A DNA stretch of 64,000 nucleotides from Streptomyces mobaraensis NBRC 13819 = DSM 40847 (GTDB taxonomy: Bacteria; Actinomycetota; Actinomycetes; Streptomycetales; Streptomycetaceae): positions 4,303,501 to 4,367,500 of the forward strand of contig NZ_CP072827.1 in assembly GCF_017916255.1 (NCBI RefSeq), given 5' to 3'. Position numbers and translations under genes: made by a program. This document shows, one piece after another, positions 15,289-24,030 of this stretch (position 1 is the stretch's first letter; the number at the start of each line of letters is the position of its first letter). Under the pieces are notes generated by a model, which did not search any database, was not told the origin of the DNA, and saw only the letters and a program-made list of their open reading frames with translations.

Positions 15289-15993
15289 TCATCCCGCCAG
15301 CCGGACACCCGTCCCACCGAGCGTGATCTCCACACCCTTCTCATTGGTCTCGACCTTCTCCAGCTTGATCCCCCGGGGCAACCCGGTGATCTCCCGCTCG
15401 AAATCCGTCTTCGAGCGGATCAGCCCCTCCAGCCCCGGCAGATCCGAAGGCACCTTCTCCGCGTGCACCCGCACCCGCGTGTCCCCCGCCAGGCTCACCG
15501 TGGACACCACACTCCGCTTCACCACGCCCATCGGCAGCGGGATGCTGCCCGTCACCTTGACCCGGCTGGTGCCGGACGCGTCCTTGCCGCCGTAGCCGAC
15601 AGTGATGCCCTGCCCGGCGATGCGGCTGAGGTCCTCGTACGAGATGTGGGCCGTGCCGGTGGCCCGGTCGGCGACGGCGGAGGTGAAGCTGCTGTCGACG
15701 CGGACACCGTGCAGGGTCGCGTCGAAGTCGCTGACCCGGATCGACTTGTCGCCCGTGCCGGCCGTGACACCGCCGTCGAGCGAGACCTCGACCTCGTCCA
15801 GCTTGGAGTCCGCCACCTGGGTCAGGAACGGGAAGCCCTTGATGGAGACGTCGGGCTTGCCCGACATGTTCTGGCTGCTCTGTATCTTGCCCGCCGCCTC
15901 GTCCTCCACGTACCAGACCGCCACACGGTCGGCGGCGACGAAGAGGCCGCCCAGGATCACGACGACGATCAGCAGGGTGCGTATGGCGCGCAT
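15289..15993 (-). CDS. DUF2993 (LmeA-like) phospholipid-binding domain protein
   Basis: 234 residues with an N-terminal signal or anchor helix (TLLIVVVILGGLFVAADRVAV) and then a DUF2993 domain (QNMSGKPDVSIKGFPFLTQV, LDEVEVSLDGGV, DFDATLHGVRVD). The mycobacterial homologue LmeA binds phosphatidylinositols in the periplasm and supports lipomannan maturation. The start at ATG 15993 (MRAIRTLL) was chosen by the signal sequence; an upstream in-frame start adds 45 non-conserved residues. Role in Streptomyces unknown. Confidence 0.82.
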   Translation of the reverse strand: MRAIRTLLIVVVILGGLFVAADRVAVWYVEDEAAGKIQSSQNMSGKPDVSIKGFPFLTQVADSKLDEVEVSLDGGVTAGTGDKSIRVSDFDATLHGVRVDSSFTSAVADRATGTAHISYEDLSRIAGQGITVGYGGKDASGTSRVKVTGSIPLPMGVVKRSVVSTVSLAGDTRVRVHAEKVPSDLPGLEGLIRSKTDFEREITGLPRGIKLEKVETNEKGVEITLGGTGVRLAG

Positions 15994-16168
15994 CGGGTGA
16001 CGTTCCCCCAGGGTCGGTTCGGGCCTTGCCGTTCCGGCGAGCCTACCCAGCCGGTCGTCGGGCAACGGTGGTCCTGACGACCATGGAGACGGCGAAGGGC
16101 CGCCCCCGGTTCTCCGGGGACGGCCCACCGTGACGGGTCACACGGCCCGCCGAACCCTTCGGGGCGCG

Positions 16169-17581
16169 TCAGAAGAGCGCCCGGCCCATGACGTAGACCG
16201 CCGGGGCGGCGAGCGCCAGCGGCAGGGCGACACCCGCGGTCATGTGCACGAAGCGCGACGGGTAGTCGTAGCTCGCCACCCGCAGGCCGACCAGCGCACA
16301 GACGCCGGCCGCCAGGCCCAGGAGGGCCGCGGAGCCTCCGGTGTGCGTCAGCTGACCGCCGAGCACGCCCGCGCCCGCCGCCGCGAGCAGCGCGACGACC
16401 GGGGAGGCCATGGACGGCAGCGGCAGCGCCCGGGCCAGGACCGTGACGGCCACGGCGATGCCGCCGACCACCACCGCGTCCCGGTCCGCGGCCAGGTGAC
16501 CGGCCGCGAGGACCGCGAGGACGGTCGAACCGCCGGCCGTCGTCAGCCCGTACAGCCGCTCGTCCGGCGAGGCGTGGCTGCGGAGCTGGAGCATGACCAC
16601 CAGCAGCAGCCAGACGCCGAGGGTGCCGAGGACCACCGTGGGGGCCCGCTCGGCCTTGACGGCCAGCAGCCCGGCGTCGGCGACCAGGCCGCCCAGGAAC
16701 GCCAGCGCGATGCCCTGGCGGGCGGGCCACATCCCGTTGAGCCGGAACCAGCCCGCCGCGGTCACCGCCTGGAGCAGCACCACCGGGACGGCCAGGGCCG
16801 CCTGGCCCAGGGGCGCGGCGAGCGCCACCAGCGCGGCCAGGACGGCCGTCAGCAGCGCGGGCTGGAGGCCGGGCGACAGGATCTGCGGCCGGCCCTCCGC
16901 CTTGGCCTTCTCCGCGGCCGTCATCGGCCGCTCCGGTTTTCCGGCGACGGCCGGCACCGGCGCGGGCACCGCTCCCGGCCCGCCGTCGGTATCCGTCGCG
17001 TACGCGGTGGCCGGCGCGGACCGCCGGTGCTGCGGCCAGGCCGCGGCGTCGGCGTCCGGTCCGGCGGCACCGGCCCAGGCGGGGGCGTGGGCGGGGTTGT
17101 GGGCATGGTCGTGGGCAGAGGAAGGTGCGGCGGGCTGGGACCCGTACGACGGCTCGGCCACCGGCAGCTGCTGCTGCCATGCCTGCGTCTCCCAGGTCTG
17201 GGCCTGCCAGGTCTGCGTCGGCTGGTCGTCGGCGGGCGCCCAGCCCTGCTGCCCGCCGGCCGTGGGCCAGGCCGTCCCGCCCTGCTGCTGCGCCTGGGCG
17301 TGCTGGTGCGGGTGCTGATGCTGAGGGGCCTGCTGGTGCATCTGCGGATGCTGCGCCTGGGGGTGCTGTGGCTGCGGGTGCTGCGGCTGCTGCTGGGGGT
17401 ACGCGTAGCCGTACGCGCCGCCGTCCGTCGAGCCGTCGGCGGCTCGCGGGTCGTAGGCGGCGTAACCGTCGTGCCCGGTGCCGCCCTGGTGCGCGCCGTC
17501 CCGGTGGCCGTTTCCGTCGTACTCGCCGTACCCGGCGTACGGGTCCCGTGGCTGGTACGGGTCGTGGTACTGGTCGCTCAT
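16169..17581 (-). CDS. Multi-span membrane protein with Gln/His/Pro-rich N-terminal tail
   Basis: 470 residues. Roughly residues 1-240 are disordered and contain a low-complexity Gln/His/Pro run (PQHPQPQHPQAQHPQMHQQ). The second half holds about ten hydrophobic helices (for example LLTAVLAALVALAAPLGQAALAV and VALLAAAGAGVLGG) and ends in VYVMGRALF. No known transporter motif is recognised. It is 21 bases downstream of the MoaD-like gene in the same direction and likely co-transcribed. Function unknown; I know it only as a conserved Streptomyces integral membrane protein. Confidence 0.75.
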   Translation of the reverse strand: MSDQYHDPYQPRDPYAGYGEYDGNGHRDGAHQGGTGHDGYAAYDPRAADGSTDGGAYGYAYPQQQPQHPQPQHPQAQHPQMHQQAPQHQHPHQHAQAQQQGGTAWPTAGGQQGWAPADDQPTQTWQAQTWETQAWQQQLPVAEPSYGSQPAAPSSAHDHAHNPAHAPAWAGAAGPDADAAAWPQHRRSAPATAYATDTDGGPGAVPAPVPAVAGKPERPMTAAEKAKAEGRPQILSPGLQPALLTAVLAALVALAAPLGQAALAVPVVLLQAVTAAGWFRLNGMWPARQGIALAFLGGLVADAGLLAVKAERAPTVVLGTLGVWLLLVVMLQLRSHASPDERLYGLTTAGGSTVLAVLAAGHLAADRDAVVVGGIAVAVTVLARALPLPSMASPVVALLAAAGAGVLGGQLTHTGGSAALLGLAAGVCALVGLRVASYDYPSRFVHMTAGVALPLALAAPAVYVMGRALF

Positions 17582-17602
17582 CGTGCCCTCATCGTGCCGG
17601 TG

Positions 17603-17938
17603 TCACCCTCCTGCGAAGGGCGGGAGCACTTCGACCGTGCCGCCCTCGGCCAGCTGGACCGTGGTGTGCGCGCGGGTGCCGACCGGGTCGCCGTCCACGA
17701 GGAAGGAGCAGCGCGCGAGGACCCGCGCGAACTCCGGGCGCTCCGCGTGCCGCTCCCGGGCGGCGGCCAGCGCGTCGGCGAGCGTCGGTGCCGCGTAGGG
17801 CTCCTCGGCCGTGCCGGCGGCGGCCTTCGCCGCGGCCCAGTACCGGATCGTGCCCGTCGGCACCGTCCGGCCGGGGGGCCCCGGTCGTGCCGTGTCTGCG
17901 GTCGCCACGGCCACCCCGCTTTCACGTCTCGGTTCCAT
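17603..17938 (-). CDS. MoaD/ThiS family sulfur-carrier-like protein
   Basis: 111 residues from ATG 17938. A ubiquitin-like fold is suggested by TIRYWAAAKAAAGTAEEPY, the LADALAAARERHAERPEFARVL helix, SFLVDGDPVGTRAHTTVQL and the C-terminal VEVLPPFAGG. The terminal Gly-Gly is the site that becomes adenylated and thiocarboxylated in this family. It could supply sulfur for molybdopterin or for another pathway; no partner E1 enzyme is in view. A TTG six bases upstream is the alternative start. Confidence 0.82.
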   Translation of the reverse strand: MEPRRESGVAVATADTARPGPPGRTVPTGTIRYWAAAKAAAGTAEEPYAAPTLADALAAARERHAERPEFARVLARCSFLVDGDPVGTRAHTTVQLAEGGTVEVLPPFAGG

Positions 17939-18060
17939 GTGCAATCGGCTGCGTCGTCGCCGCTTCTTCCGCCTCCATGATGACGGGTACCGGGCCGCCC
18001 CCGGCCCCCGGCCGCGAAATCCGGACGGAATCCCGGCGAGAACCCGGAGGTAATGGCGGT

Positions 18061-18087
18061 GGATTCCCTTGGGGCGGCTGGGAATCC
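18061..18087. promoter_or_regulatory. Inverted repeat upstream of the ABC exporter operon
   Basis: GGATTCCC (18061-18068) and GGGAATCC (18080-18087), perfect 8-bp arms with an 11-base spacer, about 60 bases upstream of the predicted exporter transcription start. Candidate regulator site; regulator not known. Confidence 0.4.
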
Positions 18088-18148
18088 GGGGGAAACGGCG
18101 GGCGAAAACCGGGGGATCGGACGAACGGCGTTCGCATAGGCTGCTCGT

Positions 18149-19882
18149 GTGCTGGTACGCCTACTCCGAGTCCGAATGAAGCGCTACTCCCGCCCCTTGG
18201 CGCTGGTGGTGCTCCTTCAGCTCGTCCAAACCCTCGCGACGCTCTATCTGCCCACGCTCAACGCCGACATCATCGACAAGGGCGTGGTGAAGGGCGATAC
18301 CGGCTACATCCTCGGCACCGGCGGGGTGATGGCGGCGGTGGCCCTCGTCCAGCTCGTGTGCTCGCTCGGCGCGGTCTACGTCGGCGCGCGGATCGCCATG
18401 GGCATCGGCCGGGACCTGCGCGAGGAGGTCTTCGACCGGGTGCAGTCCTTCTCGGCCCGCGAGGTGGGCAGGTTCGGGGCGCCCTCGCTGATCACGCGTA
18501 CCACCAATGACGTCCAGCAGGTCCAGATGCTGGTCCTGATGTCGTTCACGCTGATGGTGGGCGCGCCCATCATGTGCTTCGGCGGCATCGTGATGGCCCT
18601 CAAGCAGGACGTGCCGCTGTCCGGCCTGCTGCTGGCCATCGTGCCCGTGCTCGGCGTCGTCATCGCGCTGACTGTCCGGCGGCTGCGCCCGATGTTCAAG
18701 GACGTGCAGGAGCGGGTCGACACCGTCAACCGCGTCCTCCGCGAGCAGATCGCCGGCATCCGCGTCATCCGCGCGTTCGTCCGCGACAAGCACGAGCGCC
18801 GGCGCTTCCGCGCGGCCAACACCGCGCTGATGGACGTCTCGCTGCGCTCCGGGCGGCTGGCGGCCGTCATGTTCCCGGCCGTGATGCTGATCGTGAACGC
18901 GGCCTCGGTCGCGGTGCTGTGGTTCGGCGGGCACCGCATCGACAGCGGCGACATGGAGATCGGCGCCCTCACCGCGTTCCTCAGCTATCTGATGCAGATC
19001 CTGATGGCGGTCATGATGGCCACCTTCATGTTCATGATGGTGCCGCGCGCGGAGGTCTGCGCCGAGCGGATCCACGAGGTCCTGAGCACCGACACCAGCG
19101 TGGTGCCGGCCGCCGCGCCGGTCACCGAGCTGCGCGCGCACGGCCACCTCGAACTGCGCGGCGCCGGCTTCCGCTACCCCGGCGCCGAGGAGCCCGTCCT
19201 GCGAAACGTCTCCCTGGTCGCGCGCCCGGGCGAGGTCACCGCCGTCATCGGCTCCACCGGCAGCGGCAAGTCGACGCTGCTCGGGCTGATCCCGCGGCTC
19301 TTCGACGCCACCGAGGGCGAGGTCCTGATCGGCGGCGTGGACGTCCGCGAGGCCGATCCCACCCTCATCGCCCGCACGGTGGGACTCGTCCCGCAGAAGC
19401 CCTACCTCTTCTCCGGCACGATCGCCTCCAACCTCCGCTACGGGCGGCCCGACGCGACCGACGAGGAGCTGTGGGCGGCCCTGGAGACCGCGCAGGCCCG
19501 GGAGTTCGTCGAGGCCATGGAGGAGGGGCTGGAGGCCCCCATCGCGCAGGGCGGCTCCAACGTCTCCGGTGGCCAGCGCCAGCGCCTGGCCATCGCCCGC
19601 ACCCTGGTGCGCAAACCTGAGATCTACCTGTTCGACGACTCCTTCTCCGCGCTCGACTACGCCACCGACGCCCGGCTGCGGGCGGCGCTGTCCCGGGAGA
19701 CCGGGGACGCCACCGTCCTCGTCGTGGCCCAGCGCGTCTCCACCATCCGCGACGCCGACCGGATCGTCGTCCTGGACGAGGGCCGCGTCGTCGGCACCGG
19801 AACCCACACCGAGCTGATGGCCTCGAACGAGACCTACCGGGAGATCGTGCTGTCCCAGCTCACCGAGGAGGAGGCCGCGTGA
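18149..19882 (+). CDS. ABC exporter half-transporter, degenerate-site subunit
   Basis: 577 residues: an exporter transmembrane domain (about residues 1-300, six helices) and an ATPase domain with GSTGSGKST (Walker A), Q-loop LVPQKPYLFS and signature NVSGGQRQRL. Walker B reads IYLFDDSFSALD, so the catalytic Glu is replaced by Asp, and the switch residue region VVAQRVSTI carries Gln instead of His. Both changes mark the degenerate half of a heterodimeric exporter; the partner follows with a four-base overlap. GTG 18149 stands six bases after TAGGCT (18137-18142), consistent with a leaderless mRNA. Confidence 0.9.
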   Translation: MLVRLLRVRMKRYSRPLALVVLLQLVQTLATLYLPTLNADIIDKGVVKGDTGYILGTGGVMAAVALVQLVCSLGAVYVGARIAMGIGRDLREEVFDRVQSFSAREVGRFGAPSLITRTTNDVQQVQMLVLMSFTLMVGAPIMCFGGIVMALKQDVPLSGLLLAIVPVLGVVIALTVRRLRPMFKDVQERVDTVNRVLREQIAGIRVIRAFVRDKHERRRFRAANTALMDVSLRSGRLAAVMFPAVMLIVNAASVAVLWFGGHRIDSGDMEIGALTAFLSYLMQILMAVMMATFMFMMVPRAEVCAERIHEVLSTDTSVVPAAAPVTELRAHGHLELRGAGFRYPGAEEPVLRNVSLVARPGEVTAVIGSTGSGKSTLLGLIPRLFDATEGEVLIGGVDVREADPTLIARTVGLVPQKPYLFSGTIASNLRYGRPDATDEELWAALETAQAREFVEAMEEGLEAPIAQGGSNVSGGQRQRLAIARTLVRKPEIYLFDDSFSALDYATDARLRAALSRETGDATVLVVAQRVSTIRDADRIVVLDEGRVVGTGTHTELMASNETYREIVLSQLTEEEAA

Positions 19883-22026
19883 GCACTCCGGCGAAGTCCC
19901 AGCGGTCGACGGGGCCCGAGCGGCCCGGACCGCCGACCCCCGAGGACTCCGGACCGGCTTCCGCCGCCGGATCCGCCTCCGCTACCGGACCGGCTTCCGC
20001 CGCGGGACCGGCGGAGTCGGGCGGGCACCAGGAGCCGGGCGGGCAGCCCGCGAAGCAACCGGGGAAGCAGCCCGGGAAGACCGCTCCGGCCCGGCGGGGG
20101 CCCGCGCCCGCTTCCGGCATCGCCCGCTTCATGGGCGGCCAGCCGACCGAGAAGTCCGCCGATTTCAAGGGCTCCGGCCGTCGCCTGTTCGCCCGCATGG
20201 GCCCCGAGAAGCACATGCTCTGGGCCGTGCTGCTGCTCGCGGTGGCCAGCGTCGCGATGTCGGTGACCGGCCCCAAGGTCCTCGGCCACGCCACCGACCT
20301 CATCTTCGCCGGTGTCGTCGGACAGCAGATGCCGGCGGGCACCACCAAGGACCAGGCCCTCGAGGGGCTGCGCCACAGCGGTCACGGCAACATCGCGGAC
20401 GTCCTGTCCGGCGTCGACTTCACCCCCGGCCAGGGCATCGACTTCGGTGCCGTCGGCACGGTGCTGCTGTGGGTGCTGCTGATCTACATCGCCGCGTCCC
20501 TGTTCGGTTTCCTCCAGGCGCGGGTCGTCACCGTCGCCATCCAGCGCACCGTCTTCCGGCTGCGCCAGGACGTCGAGGAGAAGCTGGGGCGGCTGCCGCT
20601 GAGCTACTTCGACAAGCAGCAGCGCGGCGAGATCCTCTCCCGGGCCACCAACGACATCGACAACATCGCCCAGACCTTCCAGCAGACCCTGAGCCAGATG
20701 ATGGCCTCGGTACTGACCATGGTCGGCGTGCTCGCGGTGATGTTCTGGATCTCCTGGCTGCTGGCCGTCGTCGCGCTGATCACCGTCCCCGTCTCGGTGT
20801 ACGTCGCCACGGCCGTCGGCAAGCGCGCACAGCCGCAGTTCGTCTCCCAGTGGGCGTCGACCGGCCGGCTCAGCGCCCATGTCGAGGAGATGTACACGGC
20901 CCACTCGCTGGTGAAGGTCTTCGGCCGGCAGGAGGAGTCCGCGGCGGTCTTCCGCAAGGAGAACGAGGAGCTCTACCGGGCCAGTTTCAAGGCGCAGTTC
21001 ATATCCGGCATCATCCAGCCCGCGATGATGTTCGTCGGCAACCTCAACTACGTGCTCGTCGCCGTCGTCGGCGGGCTGCGGGTGGCGAGCGGTTCGCTGT
21101 CGATCGGCGACGTCCAGGCGTTCGTCCAGTACTCGCGCCAGTTCAGCCAGCCGCTGATGCAGGTCGCCTCCATGGCCAACCTCGTCCAGTCCGGCGTCGC
21201 CTCCGCCGAGCGCGTCTTCGAGCTCCTCGACGCCGAGGAGCAGTCCCCGGACGACGACGAGCGGAAGCTCGGCCGGGTCCGCGGCGAGGTCGCGTTCGAG
21301 AACGTCTCCTTCCGCTACGACCCCGACAAGCCGCTCATCGAGGACCTCTCCCTCACCGTCCGCCCCGGCCAGACCGTCGCCATCGTCGGCCCCACGGGTG
21401 CCGGCAAGACCACCCTGGTCAATCTGCTGATGCGGTTCTACGAGGTGAACGGCGGCCGGATCACCCTCGACGGCACCGACGTCGCGACCCTCTCCCGCGA
21501 GGAACTGCGTTCCCACATCGGCATGGTCCTCCAGGACACCTGGCTGTTCGGCGGCACGATCGCCGACAACATCGCCTACGGTGCCGACGGGGCCACGACC
21601 GAGCGGATCGTCGAGGCGGCCAAGGCCACCCACGTCGACCGCTTCGTCCGGACGCTGCCCGACGGCTACGACACGGTGATCGACGAGGAGGGCGGCAACG
21701 TCAGCGTCGGCGAGAAGCAGCTGATCACCATCGCGCGGGCGTTCCTCGCAGAGCCCGAGATCCTCATCCTGGACGAGGCCACCAGCTCGGTGGACACCCG
21801 CACCGAGGTGCTCATCCAGCAGGCCATGGCCGAACTCCGCTCGGGCCGCACCAGCTTCGTGATCGCCCACCGGCTGTCCACGATCCGCGACGCGGACGTG
21901 ATCCTCGTGATGGAGTCCGGGCGGATCGTGGAACAGGGCGATCACGAGTCGCTGCTGGCGGCGGACGGCGCCTACGCGCGGCTGTACGCGGCGCAGTTCG
22001 CCCAGCCGGTGGCGGAGGACGCGTAG
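19879..22026 (+). CDS. ABC exporter half-transporter, catalytic subunit with disordered N-terminus
   Basis: 715 residues. The start codon overlaps the upstream stop (GTGA). Residues 1-85 are low-complexity (SAAGSASATGPASAAGPAES and a Lys/Pro/Gln stretch), an extension absent from the partner. Then come six membrane helices and an ATPase domain with GPTGAGKTT, VLQDTWLFGG, NVSVGEKQLI, ILILDEATSSVD and FVIAHRLSTI, all catalytic residues present. It pairs with the degenerate subunit to make a lipid, peptide or drug exporter; the substrate is not predictable. Confidence 0.9.
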   Translation: MSTPAKSQRSTGPERPGPPTPEDSGPASAAGSASATGPASAAGPAESGGHQEPGGQPAKQPGKQPGKTAPARRGPAPASGIARFMGGQPTEKSADFKGSGRRLFARMGPEKHMLWAVLLLAVASVAMSVTGPKVLGHATDLIFAGVVGQQMPAGTTKDQALEGLRHSGHGNIADVLSGVDFTPGQGIDFGAVGTVLLWVLLIYIAASLFGFLQARVVTVAIQRTVFRLRQDVEEKLGRLPLSYFDKQQRGEILSRATNDIDNIAQTFQQTLSQMMASVLTMVGVLAVMFWISWLLAVVALITVPVSVYVATAVGKRAQPQFVSQWASTGRLSAHVEEMYTAHSLVKVFGRQEESAAVFRKENEELYRASFKAQFISGIIQPAMMFVGNLNYVLVAVVGGLRVASGSLSIGDVQAFVQYSRQFSQPLMQVASMANLVQSGVASAERVFELLDAEEQSPDDDERKLGRVRGEVAFENVSFRYDPDKPLIEDLSLTVRPGQTVAIVGPTGAGKTTLVNLLMRFYEVNGGRITLDGTDVATLSREELRSHIGMVLQDTWLFGGTIADNIAYGADGATTERIVEAAKATHVDRFVRTLPDGYDTVIDEEGGNVSVGEKQLITIARAFLAEPEILILDEATSSVDTRTEVLIQQAMAELRSGRTSFVIAHRLSTIRDADVILVMESGRIVEQGDHESLLAADGAYARLYAAQFAQPVAEDA

Positions 22027-22079
22027 GGGCCGCGCCCCGGGATCCGCACTCGCGGGGGAGAGGGCGTGGCCGGAGCCCG

Positions 22080-22931
22080 CTACCCCGCGGCCACCCACCG
22101 GGCGATCCGCCGTAGCAACGGCATCGGCGCGGCCGTCTCCGCATGACCGAACCCGGGTTCGATCCACAGCTCGGTACTCGCCGGATCCCCGGCCGCCGCG
22201 AGTGCCCGCGGGTGATCGAGGGGGAAGTACGGGTCCCGGTCCCCGTGCACGATCAGCAGCCGACGAGGGGCGATCGACGGCACCGCCCCCACCGGCGGCA
22301 CCGGCACCGGATCCCACTCCCCGGAGTGCACCCGTGTCCGCAGCGCCCAGCGGGCCACCGCCCGGCCCGCCGGGCGGGTGACCGCCCAGTGCAGCCGCCG
22401 CATCGGGGCCGTGCCCCGGTAGAACCAGCGGGCGGGCGCGCTCACCGACACCACCATGTCGGCGTGTGCCCCCGTGCGCCCCTCGTGCTTTCGGCCGGTC
22501 TCCGGGAGGTACAGGCCACCGTGGCGCAGTGCCACGGATCCGCCCATCGAGAAGCCGACCGTCGCCACCCGCTCGTACCCCAGCCGCCGGGCCCAGCCGA
22601 CGGCCGCGGCCAGGTCCAGCACCTCCCGGTCGCCGACGGTGGAGTGGCCACCCGAACGGCCGTGTCCCCGGAACGAGAACGTGATCACGCCCGTGTACTG
22701 GGCGAACACCCCGGCCGCCCGGCGCAGCGCGGGCCGGTCGAGGGCCCCTGTGAAGCCGTGCGCGAGCACGACGGCCGGGGGCCGGGGGCCCTTCCCGGAC
22801 AGCGGCGGTCCGGGCTGGTGGGCGGCCTCCACCCGGACTCCGTCGGCTGTCAAGAGGACGATGCGATGACCACCCGAAGTGATCGACGAAACACAAGGTC
22901 GGGCAAAGTCGTCGGCGCCCGGGAAAGTCAT
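22080..22931 (-). CDS. Alpha/beta hydrolase (lysophospholipase-like)
   Basis: About 283 residues from ATG 22931 (MTFPGADDFARP). The oxyanion segment VVLAHGFTGAL, the nucleophile elbow VGFSMGGSVALR (Ser in G-F-S-M-G), the acid region LLIVHGDRDPYFPL and the late histidine GFGHAE give a complete catalytic triad. Likely a serine esterase or lysophospholipase acting in the cytoplasm. It is divergent from glnR; the two predicted -10 regions overlap at 22938-22943. The precise substrate is unknown. Confidence 0.85.
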   Translation of the reverse strand: MTFPGADDFARPCVSSITSGGHRIVLLTADGVRVEAAHQPGPPLSGKGPRPPAVVLAHGFTGALDRPALRRAAGVFAQYTGVITFSFRGHGRSGGHSTVGDREVLDLAAAVGWARRLGYERVATVGFSMGGSVALRHGGLYLPETGRKHEGRTGAHADMVVSVSAPARWFYRGTAPMRRLHWAVTRPAGRAVARWALRTRVHSGEWDPVPVPPVGAVPSIAPRRLLIVHGDRDPYFPLDHPRALAAAGDPASTELWIEPGFGHAETAAPMPLLRRIARWVAAG

Positions 22932-22937
22932 GTGGGC

Positions 22938-22987
22938 TATTCTGCTGCGCAGAGAGGATCCGGGCAGAGTCGCCCCCGGGTCCTTTT
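22938..22987 (+). promoter_or_regulatory. Putative glnR leader: -10 box followed at once by a terminator-like hairpin
   Basis: TATTCT (22938-22943) could be a -10 box for the plus strand; no good -35 was found. Right after it, GGATCCGGG (22956-22964) pairs with CCCGGGTCC (22975-22983, one G-U pair) and is followed by TTTT, a rare intrinsic-terminator shape here. It could attenuate glnR. The promoter part is weakly supported. Confidence 0.4.
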
Positions 22988-23116
22988 GTGCATTCGGACG
23001 TGCGCGCCCCGCGGACGACCGGGCGCACGCGTGCTTCCGGGCGCGCACCCGCACACTCCCCCAGCACCACGCCTGGGTGGTACCCCCGTCGCAGGGACCG
23101 AGGAGGAACCGACGCC

Positions 23117-23206
23117 ATGGGCGAGCGAAGCGCGCAGGACAGGAACGGCAGGACCGACGCCAGGCCGGGGGAGAGGACGGACAGCGGGGCGGGTGACCGT
23201 CGATGA
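23117..23206 (+). CDS. 29-residue ORF translationally coupled to glnR
   Basis: ATG 23117 has an excellent GAGGAGG ribosome site nine bases upstream. The short product begins [19 protein letters not shown] and ends GDRR, very hydrophilic. Its stop overlaps the glnR ATG (ATGA), the usual sign of translational coupling; glnR itself has only a weak ribosome site. It may serve only to load ribosomes for glnR, or be a functional micropeptide. I know of no homologue. Confidence 0.55.
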   Translation: MGERSAQDRNGRTDARPGERTDSGAGDRR

Positions 23207-24006
23207 GCTCCCTGCTGCTGCTGACCAACGCCCTCCAGCCCTCCGCCGAGGTGCTGCCCGCGCTCGGGCTGCTGCTGCACAGCGTCCGGGTCGCCCCCGC
23301 CGAGGGCCCCGCGCTGGTGGACGTGCCGGGGGCCGACGTCATACTGATCGACGGCCGGCGGGACCTTCCGCACATCCGCAGCCTCTGCCAGCTGCTGCGC
23401 TCCACCGGCCCGGGCTGTCCGCTGCTCCTCGTCGTCACCGAGGGCGGCCTGGCCGCCGTCACCGCCGACTGGGGCGTGGACGACGTCCTCCTCGACACCG
23501 CCGGTCCCGCCGAGGTGGAGGCCCGGCTGCGGCTGGCCATGGGCCGGCAGCAGATCTCGACGGACGACAGCCCCATGGAGATCCGTACCGGCGACCTGTC
23601 CGTGGACGAGGCGACGTACAGCGCCAAGCTCAAGGGGCAGGTGCTGGACCTCACCTTCAAGGAGTTCGAGCTGCTGAAGTACCTGGCCCAGCACCCGGGC
23701 CGGGTCTTCACCAGGGCGCAGCTGCTCCAGGAGGTGTGGGGCTACGACTACTTCGGCGGCACCCGGACCGTGGACGTCCATGTGCGGCGGCTGCGGGCGA
23801 AGCTGGGGCCCGAACACGAGTCGTTGATCGGGACCGTCCGGAACGTCGGCTACCGGTTCGTGCTGCCGGAGAAACCGGACAAGAGCGAGAAGGCGGACGC
23901 CTCCGCTCCGGCGGCCGAACGGGCGGCGGAGCCGCCGGCGAGGACCCCCGACCCGGAGGCGCCGGCCCCCGGCCGAACAAAGAGTCCGCGACCGGCCAAA
24001 CGGTAG
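23203..24006 (+). CDS. glnR: Global nitrogen regulator GlnR
   Basis: 267 residues, the same length as S. coelicolor GlnR and close to what I remember of its sequence: [14 protein letters not shown] start, [13 protein letters not shown] (conserved Asp50), and the C-terminal OmpR-type winged helix ([39 protein letters not shown]). It is an atypical orphan response regulator: the usual acidic pocket and switch residues are missing and no kinase is adjacent. It activates or represses glnA, glnII, amtB, nirB and other nitrogen genes. The C-terminal 40 residues are low-complexity. A LacI gene follows after 24 bases. Confidence 0.95.
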   Translation: MSSLLLLTNALQPSAEVLPALGLLLHSVRVAPAEGPALVDVPGADVILIDGRRDLPHIRSLCQLLRSTGPGCPLLLVVTEGGLAAVTADWGVDDVLLDTAGPAEVEARLRLAMGRQQISTDDSPMEIRTGDLSVDEATYSAKLKGQVLDLTFKEFELLKYLAQHPGRVFTRAQLLQEVWGYDYFGGTRTVDVHVRRLRAKLGPEHESLIGTVRNVGYRFVLPEKPDKSEKADASAPAAERAAEPPARTPDPEAPAPGRTKSPRPAKR

Positions 24007-24030
24007 GTGGACCCGCGTAGACTGCCGCGC

